Notes under the pieces: generated by a model
Seen by the model: only the letters and a program-made list of their open reading frames with translations
What the model was told of the DNA's origin: nothing
Database searches by the model: none
Shown here: in pieces, positions 47,946 to 61,983 of the stretch
Numbering within the stretch: position 1 is the first letter of the stretch
Layout: each line of letters opens with the position of its first letter
NCBI GenBank assembly: GCA_030549495.1
Contig: JAUIRK010000907.1
Location: forward strand, 248,001-312,000
Source of the DNA: Nectonema munidae
Lineage: Eukaryota > Nematomorpha > Nectonematoida > Nectonematidae
Reading direction: 5' to 3'
DNA: 64,000 bases
Program-made: the position numbers and the translations under genes

Positions 47946-50531
47946 GTTTGGTTGTGCGATACTTCATTCGAATTTTCATTTTTTTTTTAGATTTTTGAAA
48001 AAATCATTCAATCGTTCCCTTTTGTCATCTTATTTTTGAGGTTTAGAAATTAGGGTATTGCTAGAACTGTTAGTAATTCTTCTTGATTAATAATAATAAA
48101 TTCCAGGTTCACCGTCCAAATTAACTAATTGAAATTCACTGGCCGATTTAAAGGGGGCGGAACCGGCGTACGCCCCCCCCCCCTAAAATTGCATTGCCAA
48201 TTGCTTGAAAATTTTTCTTGATCTAATTCTTTTCGTATAACTCAAATATTATGATGAATTCTGCAACTCGTTTTTTAGATACAATTTTTCTCTAAAGTGA
48301 GAAGCCCTAAAAAGTTTTTTATGTTTCAATCTTAGTTAAGTGTGACACTTATTAATTTTATATTATCCATTCACTTCGCAGTTCAATGTATGAGGATCTG
48401 CCATTATTACCCGACATTACCTAGAACTGTGAGCTCACAATCCCAGCATTACCGCGGATAACTGCAAGTTAAATTTTATGACCGCATCACAGAACTACCT
48501 TCTATAATAATATCAACAAGAGAAAAAAATCGCTCACAGATGATTGACTTCAGAAAACAAATTCATCATTCTTTATGATTTTTTTACACTCATCTGTTAG
48601 GAACGTTTGCAATCCCACTCTTCTACGTTGTCTCTTATCACCTGAAAAACGCCTTTGAATCAATAGAATAATTAATTCCCACCTGATTTCATTTGTTTTC
48701 CACTTTCTAACTTGGTCATGGAAAGACTTAACGCGCCTACTTCATACAACAAGTGTTCGCACATAACCTTTGAATATTATCAAGCTCTCCCGTACCTCCC
48801 ACTTTTTTTCTCCTTAAATTTTAAATTATAAAAAAAAAAATACTAGATTTTAGTTACATTCATCATTAACTACTCCTTTCCCACCAATATCTGTTTTAAG
48901 CTCCACCTGCCCCTACCGTCTCTTGTTTATTTTTTAAATTTATACCCGGACAAACACTCTCATGGGCCAAGCCGGCCATGGGTAAACCCGCGTTAACCGT
49001 ACCCGCGCAGTACTGTAAGAGACAGTAATCACTATTCATCACATTTATCCCTCCTTGTTGCTTATCGCCATTTATTGAAATCAATGGTCTCAAATGCCTT
49101 TTCAGATTTGAATTTTCTAGTACTGGAACCACTACAAGCGTAACAAAAAGCTTTATCGCTCGATATGCTATATACTCCAAGCAAATGAAGGTTTTTTATA
49201 ACACGATTCTAAAAACGATATCTTTTTGTAAATCTTTATGAAAGAGAATATTTGGTTGTGTTCTAATCAAAAATATCTCTAAGACTGTGAGAAGGATTGC
49301 ATTAGAAGATTCACTGATAATAATAGTACTACAAAATGGTAGAGACGATTATTATCACTCTAGCATTGGCTAATCTTTCTCTGGCTCTTTTGTTTGATGG
49401 TTTGAAATTTCAGTTTTTTCAAGATCAATTTAGATTTTTTTTAGACAAAATACCGTCATTTGGATTTTTCTTTTCCATGAAATAATGCAATTTATATAAC
49501 AAATAAGTTTTCAAAGTATTAGAATGTGCGTTTTACTCTATTTTCCTGATCAATGAGTAATTTAAATACATATTTATATTATTTGTTAAAAGTAGTTTTT
49601 GATTTTATTATTTTATTTAGAGCTGCCAGATTTTAAATAAAAAAAGAGGACTGAAAAATAGTAAGAAAAACAGGACAGATTTAATTTAGCAATACTCATA
49701 TGTTCAAAAATGAGTTTATTATGAAAATTCAAAATTGCAAAAATCCAAAAACATATTTGATTCAATCGTACTTTTGCGAAGGTAAAATATTCTATTTTTA
49801 CAAAGATATCGATAAAATTCACATCAAGAAACTATGTTGAAGTTATAGTTTACTTACAGAATGCTTCTTACTCTTTCAATAGATCATTGGTTTTTATGAG
49901 TTTGTATTCCAAAAATATATTGAGTTATTTTCAATAACTCAGAAAAGCTATCAATAAAACCCAATTTTTTGAAAAACATCGCGCATCCTTTATTTGTTGA
50001 TGGTAGTTGAAAGTTAGTATTTTCTTATTCATCATTCAAAAAATTTTTTTAGATATAAAATCATTTAAAAACAATTACTAGAGAAATTTCACACATTTTA
50101 GATTTTAGAAAAAAATACGGACAAAAATCCTTTATTCACAAAACCAGATTATCCGAACGTCTGGTCAGCCAAATTTTTAGGATAAAATTTTAGTTTAAAG
50201 CAGAAAGCAGGCTCATTGTGCAGGGTAACAGAAAAAAGGTAGTTTTATTACAAAGAAAGGCAGGAGCTAAAAGATTTTCCACAACCTTTTTCCTTTCACC
50301 AATTGTCAAATGAACTTGTTCATATCAAATGAATCGTTTAGGTGAGTTGATTTCTCTGTACTAATACACTTTGTCTCTTAAATTTAGAAAAATTTTTTCC
50401 TTGTTTTTGTATAGCGTAGAAATGTTTAATTTCACACTTTGCCAACTCCAAACGTTTAAAATATAATTAACTTAGAAAGGAGTTTGAAGTTAAATTATTA
50501 TCTCTACATATTTGCAGATAAATACTACACG
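47946..50531. other. No supported gene
   Basis: AT-rich. A near-palindromic GGGGGCGGAACCGGCGTACG, then a C run at about 48154-48182, may be one repeat terminus. The frame at 48896-49180 resembles nothing known. Confidence 0.4.
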
Positions 50532-50900
50532 TTATTTTCTTTGATATGAATGTCTGTTCCCAACTGTTTCATGCCATATCAAGTCTAATACTTTCATTTG
50601 CATCAAAGTCGTCTTATCAAGGTGTTTGTTATCTGTTTTGATGCAGTTTATTCTTTTGAATCCTGTTTCACAACTAGCAGATGAAATTGGCAAAACCAAA
50701 ACATCTAGCATCAGTTTGCAAAACACTACGAATCTTTCAGGGCGTAGCATAGCCTGTTGGCAAGGACTGATCTTTTCCCAGAAGCTTCAATCTCCACCAC
50801 TCATCATCAAGCCGCAGTTGATTTCCAAATGAAGCAGTTAGAACTCAAATGCATCGGCTGTCCTTCCACCCATTCCACTACACATTCCATCTGGATAATT
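50532..50900 (-). pseudogene. hAT transposase C-terminal fragment
   Basis: The minus strand gives FGNQLRLDDEWWRLKLLG and, in another frame, PERFVVFCKLMLDVLVLPIS then SASCETGFKRINCIKTDNKH. This matches the hAT dimerisation region (LPxSSAxxERxFSxxxxIKT), with the usual E-R-G-F altered to E-T-G-F. At least one frame change. No flanking ends recognised. Confidence 0.7.
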
Positions 50901-50950
50901 CTTTTTGTATCTTGTTTATCGGCTTCTTCTCTTTCCAACTGAACTTCTCT

Positions 50951-53220
50951 GAAGACACCAGTAGGAGACCTCACACAAAAATGCTCTACATCTACTGTGT
51001 TATAAAAATGTTTTAAATGTCAAGAGAAAGAATGAGTGTGCGCATGTCGAAGCGAAGACTACGGCTACTCGCATCAATTATCCAATCACATTATAGCTAA
51101 TCTAACACTAAAAAAGCAATCGGGTCGCATAGACCCTTAACCTTTTTAGAATTTTATCTAATTAGTAAATATTTTAGACATGTTAAATTTAATAAAATTT
51201 TGGGAATTAAGATGATTCCATTTTTCACCTCCAATGGTCCACACAAGTTTCCAAAAACCCGTGAGATAAAGTCTGAAAAACAAATGCGTGAGTTGTAATA
51301 CATCCAATGCATATTTTTTAAGGCATAATAAATTCAGCATATATTTCATAACTAACTCTTAATTGTTTTATTTATCTGTTTGTTACCCTTTATGTTGCGG
51401 TTGTATGCGCTAATGCCTGCAGTCAGTCAGGCAATTTCCTTGCCTGTACTTTTTTTATAGAGAAGTTATTAATTACGCATATTTTTATCTAATTATTATT
51501 TTTATAATTTATACTACATCTAGTAATTTTTATTTTGGAAGCATCTGTCATGTGTGCCGAAAGGGCAAGAACGTTATGACAGAATAAACATGATTTTGCT
51601 AATTGCTGAAACAGTATGAAACTTAAACACTTCTGTCAATTTCATTTGGATTCTTTCTTTGTCGTAGGAAAAACAAATTTTCAAAATTCAATGGGACTAC
51701 TTTTTTCTTCAACTCTTCGATTAAAAATGATGTTTGAAGAAAGAAAACATTTGGCCACATTTTTGGTCCGCTTCATTAAAATTAAAATTTTTAGCAGTAG
51801 AATGTTCACCAAACCAAGTACAAAGTCGCGAATATAAAATTGAGCTCTTTTAGTAGAATTTGAATCTCTATAATGTTCTTCTAATATAGTTGCGCTATAA
51901 AAAATTTGTGATCTTGGTTCAAATTCTGCCTCTGATCAACTATCGCTTAAATTTTGGTTCAATTTTTTTTATCAATGAAACCTAAATTATAAAAAAAAGA
52001 TTTCAAAGATGAGCTCTTTAACGATATCTCTTTTGTTTATGAAAGTTTAGGAGATCTTTCGCTCCTCCCTCCACTGATTCAGTCACGTGTGTTTGAAAAA
52101 TTTTAATCCTTTGGAATAGAATATGTGGCGTATAATTTAATTTCGGTACTTTTGACGCCTTTTTATTATATACATTTAAGGCATGGCTCTATGTTTTCTC
52201 CATTAGTTCGTAGTTTCATTTGAGTATATAGATTTTTGCAAATGTTTGTTTTGGTTACTGTTTGTTTTCACACTGCATCTGTATCACTACTACCTCAGTA
52301 GTAAGTAGTGCATGTGTTTCTTTACCATCTATATTCTGTAAGGTTACATTTTGATACTAACTTCAGTTATCTTCCGATTTTTTAATTAAAATAATAATAT
52401 TTTTTATTTCATCATCGTACACAGTGCAGGACATAATATTTTTAAGTTAGTTAGACAGTCAGTTAATTAGTTTAAAGCTTATTTGGAAGTCAAAATTCAT
52501 TTAAAGTTCAATGCCAGCGAGTATGACTAGGGGCCGCACATTCTTGAAATTATTGGTGGGGGGGGGGGGGGGGGGGGGGGACTTTCAAGCGTCTTCATCC
52601 ATTAATTTTCAGTTGTTCCATTTCTTCTTCCTAAAAAATAAAAATGTTTTATTGAGAAAAATAAATAAAAAAAACTTAGAAAACTTTGTATTAGATTTTT
52701 TCATTCTTTTTAGTGTATAAGAATAAGTGTAAGTTAGTTAGATTCTCAAAAAAAGTATAAAATATAGATAAAAATGTGCAAACAAAAATCAAACAATAAA
52801 TTAAGATTGCATTACTTCATTTTTCTCAGCATCATTCAAAAATAGTTTAAAAGTTAAATTGTTGCAAGCAAACAGAAAGTAGTCAAACTATAATTTTGCC
52901 CGAGTCAGCTTTCAAAAATAAAGAATTTTAAAATACAAAGTTAAAATATATTAAAATGTAATAATAAATTTTGTATGAATCAAAATAAAATGGTTAAATG
53001 ATACAAACAGAAAAAAAATTCAGATACTCTTACTTGGACGTTCTGATTCAAGATCTACAAAAAGTAAAATAACAAAGTTTATCCTTTTGCAATGCTTTGC
53101 CTTTTATAATAACTTTTAAGGAAAAAAAAGTCTATTAGAAAAAATTATAGAGCTTCAACAAAACTAAAAAATTTTACAGCATAACTTAAATTTTTTGAAA
53201 ACTAATTTGACGTATCCACT
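50951..53220. other. No supported gene
   Basis: AT-rich, with scattered short open frames lacking family resemblance and a 23-base G run at 52558-52580. Confidence 0.45.
52558..52580. repeat. Poly-G run of 23
   Basis: An uninterrupted G tract in an AT-rich context just after GGGGCCGCACATTCTTG. The exact length is likely unreliable in any sequencing read. Confidence 0.9.
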
Positions 53221-53862
53221 CAGCGTTTCTCAAACTTTTTACCTTCACGGAACCCCTGGAATATGAAAAAAAGGATTCTCAATTAATCTAATGAAAAAAA
53301 GGCCTTAAAAGTTTGCTTAAATTTTGTCATTCTTAAAATATAAGATAATTAAAACGTAAACTTCGGTGAAAAAAATATAATTAATACTAGTTTGAGAAAA
53401 CTTCTCTATCATATTTATTAGTAGTGCTAGATAAGATTCTTACTACTTTAAATTTTTCATTAAAAGCATCTAAACTTAGACGTAAAAAATACCTTACTAT
53501 TTCTCGCGGAATCCTCAGGGACTTTTTGCGTAACATCGGTGGAGGGAACGCTGATAGATAATAATTCAATTAAAAAACTTTCATTTTTTTAAATAAAAGA
53601 TTAATTAAACATAGTTTTGAAATGATACTGACTAATAAAGTAAACAAATATTTAATTAAATAGAACAGTAAACCATCTATCTAATCAAACTAGCTAAGAA
53701 GCCGACAAAGTAATTTTATTTGTTCTAAATATATTGACAAATTAAATCCCCAATTAACCAACTATCAAACGAAACATGTAAATTATTCATATTATGAATT
53801 GTTTATAAATCTGATTTCATTTATAATAGTAACATTAGTAAATAATTTGTAATAGTTTAGAG

Positions 53863-56701
53863 CAGTGTTTCTCAACCTGCGGCCCCCTTACCAAGCAAGT
53901 CAATACCCGTGGCCCCCTAAATTTCCAACAATAAAAATATTAAAATTAAAAAATAAATTAAATAATAATAATTAATTTATTAAATTTGATAAATAATAAT
54001 AATTAAATTAAATTTTATTTTAAATTTTGAAAAAATTATAAATGAACGTAAAATTTGTTTTGAATTTATTCAATGAGAAACTTGATGTTGAACTTGTGTG
54101 ACAAGACTTTTTATGTCTGGCTTCGTTTGGGATACAGCAAGGCGAATATCATTGCCAACATCAAGCCGTTTTCTGGACTTTGTTTTGATAGTGGCCAAGT
54201 CAGAAAATACACATTCGCAAAGATAAATTGTAGCAAATTGAACTAGTATTATAGATGCTTTCTTGACGAGTAGAGGGTAGGCATCCTGAACAGATAACCA
54301 GAAAGTAGAGAGATCTTCCCTGTTACTAAAAGCAAGTTTCATTGCTTTAGATGCCTTAAACTCTGCTAGCTCTTCTGCTTCGTCTTTAGTACATTCAATT
54401 TCAGTGTTGAATGTGTCCCTATGCCATGAAACATCTAATGGTGCATCGTCAAAATAAGATTTGAACTCATGAGTTATGATGCTGAGATGTTCAGTAACAC
54501 ATTCTTTGATGCCGATGTGAAGCTTGATTTGTTGTCTGCAGCTGCTCATCTAAGAAAGGAAAAGAGGCTATGGATTCGACTTTGATTCGTGGCTGCCAAA
54601 CTTCCATTCGAGTAAACAGTCTAGCAAGTTTGTCGTGAACCTCACTAACTGTCACATAACGACCTTGCAAAGACTTATTCATCTCGTTGAGTCGACTAAA
54701 TATATCTGTCAAGTAGGCAAGCATCATAACAAACTCTTCTTTGTCAATAAAGTTTATTGTCATTTTCTCGCAAAAAAAGCTTTTACTTCCAAACGTAATT
54801 CAAACAATCGGGAAAGGCAGTTTCCTCTCGATAACCAACGAATTTTAGTGTAGAGTAGGAGTCCTAAATGTTTGGCTCTCATTTCGTTAGCAAGAAGTTG
54901 GAAGAGTCTGTGATTTTAAGCCTTGGAACGGATAAAGTTGATCATGCAAGCGCATAACGATGTAGTGAACAGTGAAAAGATGTTATATGAGGCCATTCAT
55001 TTTTGACTAATGTAACAAACCCTCCTTTAACGCCAATCATTCCTGGAGCACCATCAGTACAAATGTGCTTGAAATTCTGCCAGTTAAGACCTGTATTTTT
55101 GAAAAAAGAATCCACGATTGCTTTAACATCTGCTGCTGTCGTTGAACTTGGCATCCAACTACAAAACAAAAACTCTTCCTTCATCTTTCCATTTTTCATA
55201 TCGAACAAAAGCAATCAACAGACTATACATAGCAATGTCGGTAGACTCGTCTAATTGGAGACTAGCCTGAACTCTGCTTTGCCTAATTTCAGAGCAAACT
55301 TGACGGCACACATCAGCAGCCATGTCATTAATCCGCCGACGGATTGTATCATTAAACATGGAAACTTGCTGAATCTTTTTTTTTGCCTCTGGACCAATCA
55401 TTAATTCAACCATTTTTTCTGTAATTTGTGAAAGGCTTAATTAGCTCCTTTGCAATAATGTGGGGCTTCTTGCACTTTACAATTTGGTATGCTACTTCGT
55501 AGCTGGATTGAAGAGCAAGTTTTTCTTCTGGCCGAAAGTCAAATTCAGGAAGTCTAGCTTCGCGTTCATACCGGGCTCGTTTTGCCGGCCCCAACACTAT
55601 CGTTCTTATTTTGAGGATGCATTTTGTCGCGATGATTTAAAAGTTTACATGGACGTAGTGATGCATTTGACATCACCAGTGAAGAGTGTATACATTGCGC
55701 ACAATCAACGCCATCTCAAATTACATTTGTAATCCAAACTTAGCGTAACTGTCATTCCATTTACGAACCTTTGACATATATCAAATAACTTATAAAGATA
55801 TGATATAGTCATAGTAAATATAATTTTCACTAGTTTGTTCATTTTAAATGATTTTTTCAAAATTTTACTTTTTATTACAACATAAGTCTTACAGGGCTAC
55901 TTGTGTAGTCTGAATCAAAAACACTATTCTAGTAATACTGAATGAGAAAATTAGAAATTTTTTTAAAATTTTGCCGTATATAAATCTTATTGGTCAGTCC
56001 TATTGATGAAATTAAGATTAACAAGCAAAAAAGACCCATTATGTTTTCTTACATGCCCCAAATTCTAAGCAAAACATTTCGGGCGCACTCGTTTATCCGA
56101 TCTTCAAGTTCCAAGCTATGCCTCTGTGACTATTCAATTAAATTGAATTTTCGAGTTAAAGCTTACACTAAGCACTAAATCACTCGTTTTAATTATCAAC
56201 AGCCAATTTTCCTTCTTTTTAACCTAAAAAATGTGAAACAGCTGAAATATAACGTTTTTAAAATAAAGTATTAGGTTTTATATATTATCATTATTTGTTC
56301 ATTATTGTGAATTTTGCTACGCTTTAGCTCAGTGGTTCTTAACATTGAGTCACGAGATAAAATTTGGGTTGCCTAGCTTTGAAATTGAAAAAAATGATAT
56401 GTAGTGAAGATTTATACAATTTGTAATCTACTTTTGTAATATATAAAAATATTTCTCACCAATGAAGTATGAAGAAATAAAATTGCTAGTTATAAAGCAG
56501 AAAGGCAGAAGTAGAGATGGGATGCAACGTAGGAAAGAAAACCCGTTATGAATGAGACTCACAAAACAATGATACAACATGTTTGAAGAAGTCATTCGTA
56601 AACCATGAGCAAAGTGCATTCTTTGCCATCTGCTCGTGGCCCCCCTATTAAGGTCCCGTGGCCCCCTTAGGGGGCCATGGGCCCCTAGTTGAGAACCCCT
56701 T
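53863..56701 (-). mobile_element. ZBED5-like hAT (Charlie-type) element, decayed
   Basis: The left end CAGTGTTTCTCAACCTGCGG and the right end, reverse complemented, AAGGGGTTCTCAACTAGGGG both run into GGCCCCC-rich subterminal sequence. Flanking octamers GTTTAGAG (53855-53862) and GTGTAGAG (56702-56709) match at 7 of 8. It encloses a ZBED5/SCAND3-like transposase relic. At about 56332 CAGTGGTTCTTAACATTGAG is another hAT end lying inside, perhaps a further insertion. Confidence 0.8.
54070..55735 (-). pseudogene. ZBED5/SCAND3-like hAT transposase relic
   Basis: In order on the minus strand: remnants of a BED-type finger (ASLRPCKLLNHRDKMHP, about 55620-55690), then EEKLALQSSYEVAYQIVKCK with KPHIIAKELIKP. 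Next is VQASLQLDESTDIAMYSLL with the first catalytic Asp, then KHICTDGAPGMIGVKGGFV with the second Asp and HCSLHRYALA. A middle region (54491-54763) is followed by ATIYLCECVFSDLATIKTKS then RKRLDVGNDIRLAVS, the hAT C-terminal end. At least four frame breaks. The same family gave rise to vertebrate ZBED5/FAM200 proteins. Confidence 0.88.
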
Positions 56702-56829
56702 GTGTAGAGAGTCAAGTAACAGCGCTTTATAACAAAGTACATCAGTTTATCTCGTGGAACCGCTAACGACACTTTGCAGAACCCTATGGTTCCGCGAAAC
56801 CCCGGTTGAGAAACGTTGCTACAGCATAC

Positions 56830-57000
56830 TCTATGGGTGGCATGGCAGGTTGGTTGAGATGATGGACTCAGCACGGAAGCCTCTGAGTTTGATTCCTCAT
56901 CGATACCAATTTGTTCATAGTTCGACATAATTCGTACATCTGTGTGCCTTGTCAATGAAAACACACCCATGGTACCTTTACCTTACCCTTTACAAAAAAT
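56830..57000 (+). mobile_element. tRNA-derived SINE-like repeat, second type
   Basis: An A-box-like TGGCATGGCAGG (56839-56850) and B-box GAGTTTGATTCC (56885-56896) at tRNA-like spacing, followed by GATACCA. An unrelated body ends in ACCTTTACCTTACCCTTTAC, a plausible short-repeat tail. The body differs from the SINEs at 33385 and 39790. Ends are approximate. Confidence 0.55.
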
Positions 57001-60467
<3,467 letters not shown>

Positions 60468-60727
60468 TATTGCTTTTAGTTATAAACTTTTTAATTAACT
60501 TTATTTTTAATTACACTTTTTCTCGCATTATATAGCGTTTGATTTGAAAAAGTGCAAAATAGAAAAGAGCTCTCATTGTAAATCGATTAAACCATTGCTA
60601 CTCATTGTTTTGTGCTATAGCACCAAATCAATATTACTTACATTAAAACACTTTCCCTTTGAATTCTATTATATCGATATAGGTCAAGTATAACGCTTCA
60701 ATACTGACAATTTTATTCTTCTTTTAG
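60468..60727. other. Intron or flank before the rabphilin/Noc2-like exon
   Basis: AT-rich; ends with the acceptor TTCTTCTTTTAG at 60716-60727. Confidence 0.6.
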
Positions 60728-60805
60728 GATAGAAAAAATGTCTAAACTAAGTACAAATGATGGTTGGATTTGTCCTAATGACAGAGAACTTGCTTTAAGG
60801 GCAAG
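60728..60805 (+). CDS. Rabphilin/Noc2-like Rab effector, first coding exon
   Basis: The acceptor TTCTTCTTTTAG is followed by ten untranslated bases and ATG at 60738. The exon encodes 22 residues, MSKLSTNDGW then ICPNDRELALRA, plus two bases before a strong donor GTAAGT at 60806. The motif W-[IV]-CPND-R-x-LALRA is the conserved start of rabphilin and Noc2 (RPH3AL), just before their Rab-binding helix and FYVE-like zinc finger. Those proteins bind Rab3/Rab27 on secretory vesicles and regulate exocytosis. The next exon (expected to continue with K/R-L-x-x-GWS) is not seen up to 64000, so the following intron exceeds 3.1 kb. Rabphilin versus Noc2 cannot be decided from this exon; the former would add C2 domains. 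Confidence 0.85.
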
Positions 60806-61865
60806 GTAAGTCAATTATTTTGTAGCCTTGTTTTATATTCACCCCAAAAGTTAATTCCCTCTTTCTAGGTAAAGAAAGTACCGTCGTTCTCAAGCAATAT
60901 ATCTAATGAAATTTATTATATATATATTAGGCCAAGTCCACAACAGCATGCTGAAAGGCAATCAATCTTTTTGTGAGCTAACCTTATAAATCTAATTTGT
61001 GCCATTCATTTTTATCGTATTACTTGTCTAACCATTTTTATACATCGATCACAATTTATAAGACGTCAATATTATTTTAAGTGATATTTTCCAAATTCAA
61101 TTATAAATGTAGTCTTTTTCGCAACTTCTACTTCCTTTAAAGCATTCTAATTCTTAAATAAAATTTTATTCCAAATAACTTATTAGGTAAATATTTCAAT
61201 TTTCAAAAATCTCTAAAATTTAAGAGCTTTAAAATTTAAGAAGTGTAATAACATCAAGTTCATTAATTTTTTCCTAAGTTTGAAAGTATTTTTCATTTTG
61301 AAAATAGGAATTTTTTAATGACGTTAAGAATCTACTTATGTCTCTATTCAATAACAAAAATAATAACTTTTATATTTTTAATGATGTTTGCAACAAAAAT
61401 TTTGTGTATGTTTTTACAAAGGTACTTTTCAAATACACAACTTATTATGGCTTGAGCAGCCTTAAGCACGTTTTTTGTTTGGATTTTTTGGTTTGCATCC
61501 ATCACTATTTTTCAAGATAAATTCCTTTTGGTAAGGTACTCATCTTTTCAATGAATTTTGACCTGCTCAAAAATACTCATTTTGTAATCTCTATCCATTT
61601 AGAATCTAATTCATTAGAATTTAATTAAGAAAATTAAAGAAAGTTTGAAAAAGGAACTGGGGGTGTTTTTGGGGTGTGCCCCCCCAAACACCCCCCCGTT
61701 TGAGGGAGAGAGGTTTGGTGGTCTTCTCCTCTTTTTCTCCACCATTTTTTTGTGGGGGGGGTTTTTTGGCGTTTTTCCTCCAAACAAAAAAAACCAAAAA
61801 TTTTTTTGGTGGGGGTGATGTTATTCCCCCTCTTTTTTTAAAAAAAAAAATTTTTTTCAAAATTA

Positions 61866-61898
<33 letters not shown>

Positions 61899-61947
61899 TA
61901 AAATAAAATTGAATGTTTTTTTGTTTTTTTTTTTTTTATTTCATTAT

Positions 61948-61983
<36 letters not shown>

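Larger units (their letters stand above)
53222..56817. mobile_element. Possible outer hAT element interrupted by another hAT
   Basis: The left end CAGCGTTTCTCAAAC, then CACGGAACCCC, and the right end, reverse complemented, CAACGTTTCTCAACC, then CGCGGAACCATAGGG, look like a terminal inverted pair. A third such end at about 53505-53553 (reverse complement AGCGTTCCCTCCACC) could instead close a 330-bp MITE. No matching octamers for either pairing. Confidence 0.4.

Noticed and set aside
48150-48185. GC-rich near-palindrome with a C run
   Set aside because: May be a repeat terminus, but no partner end was found.
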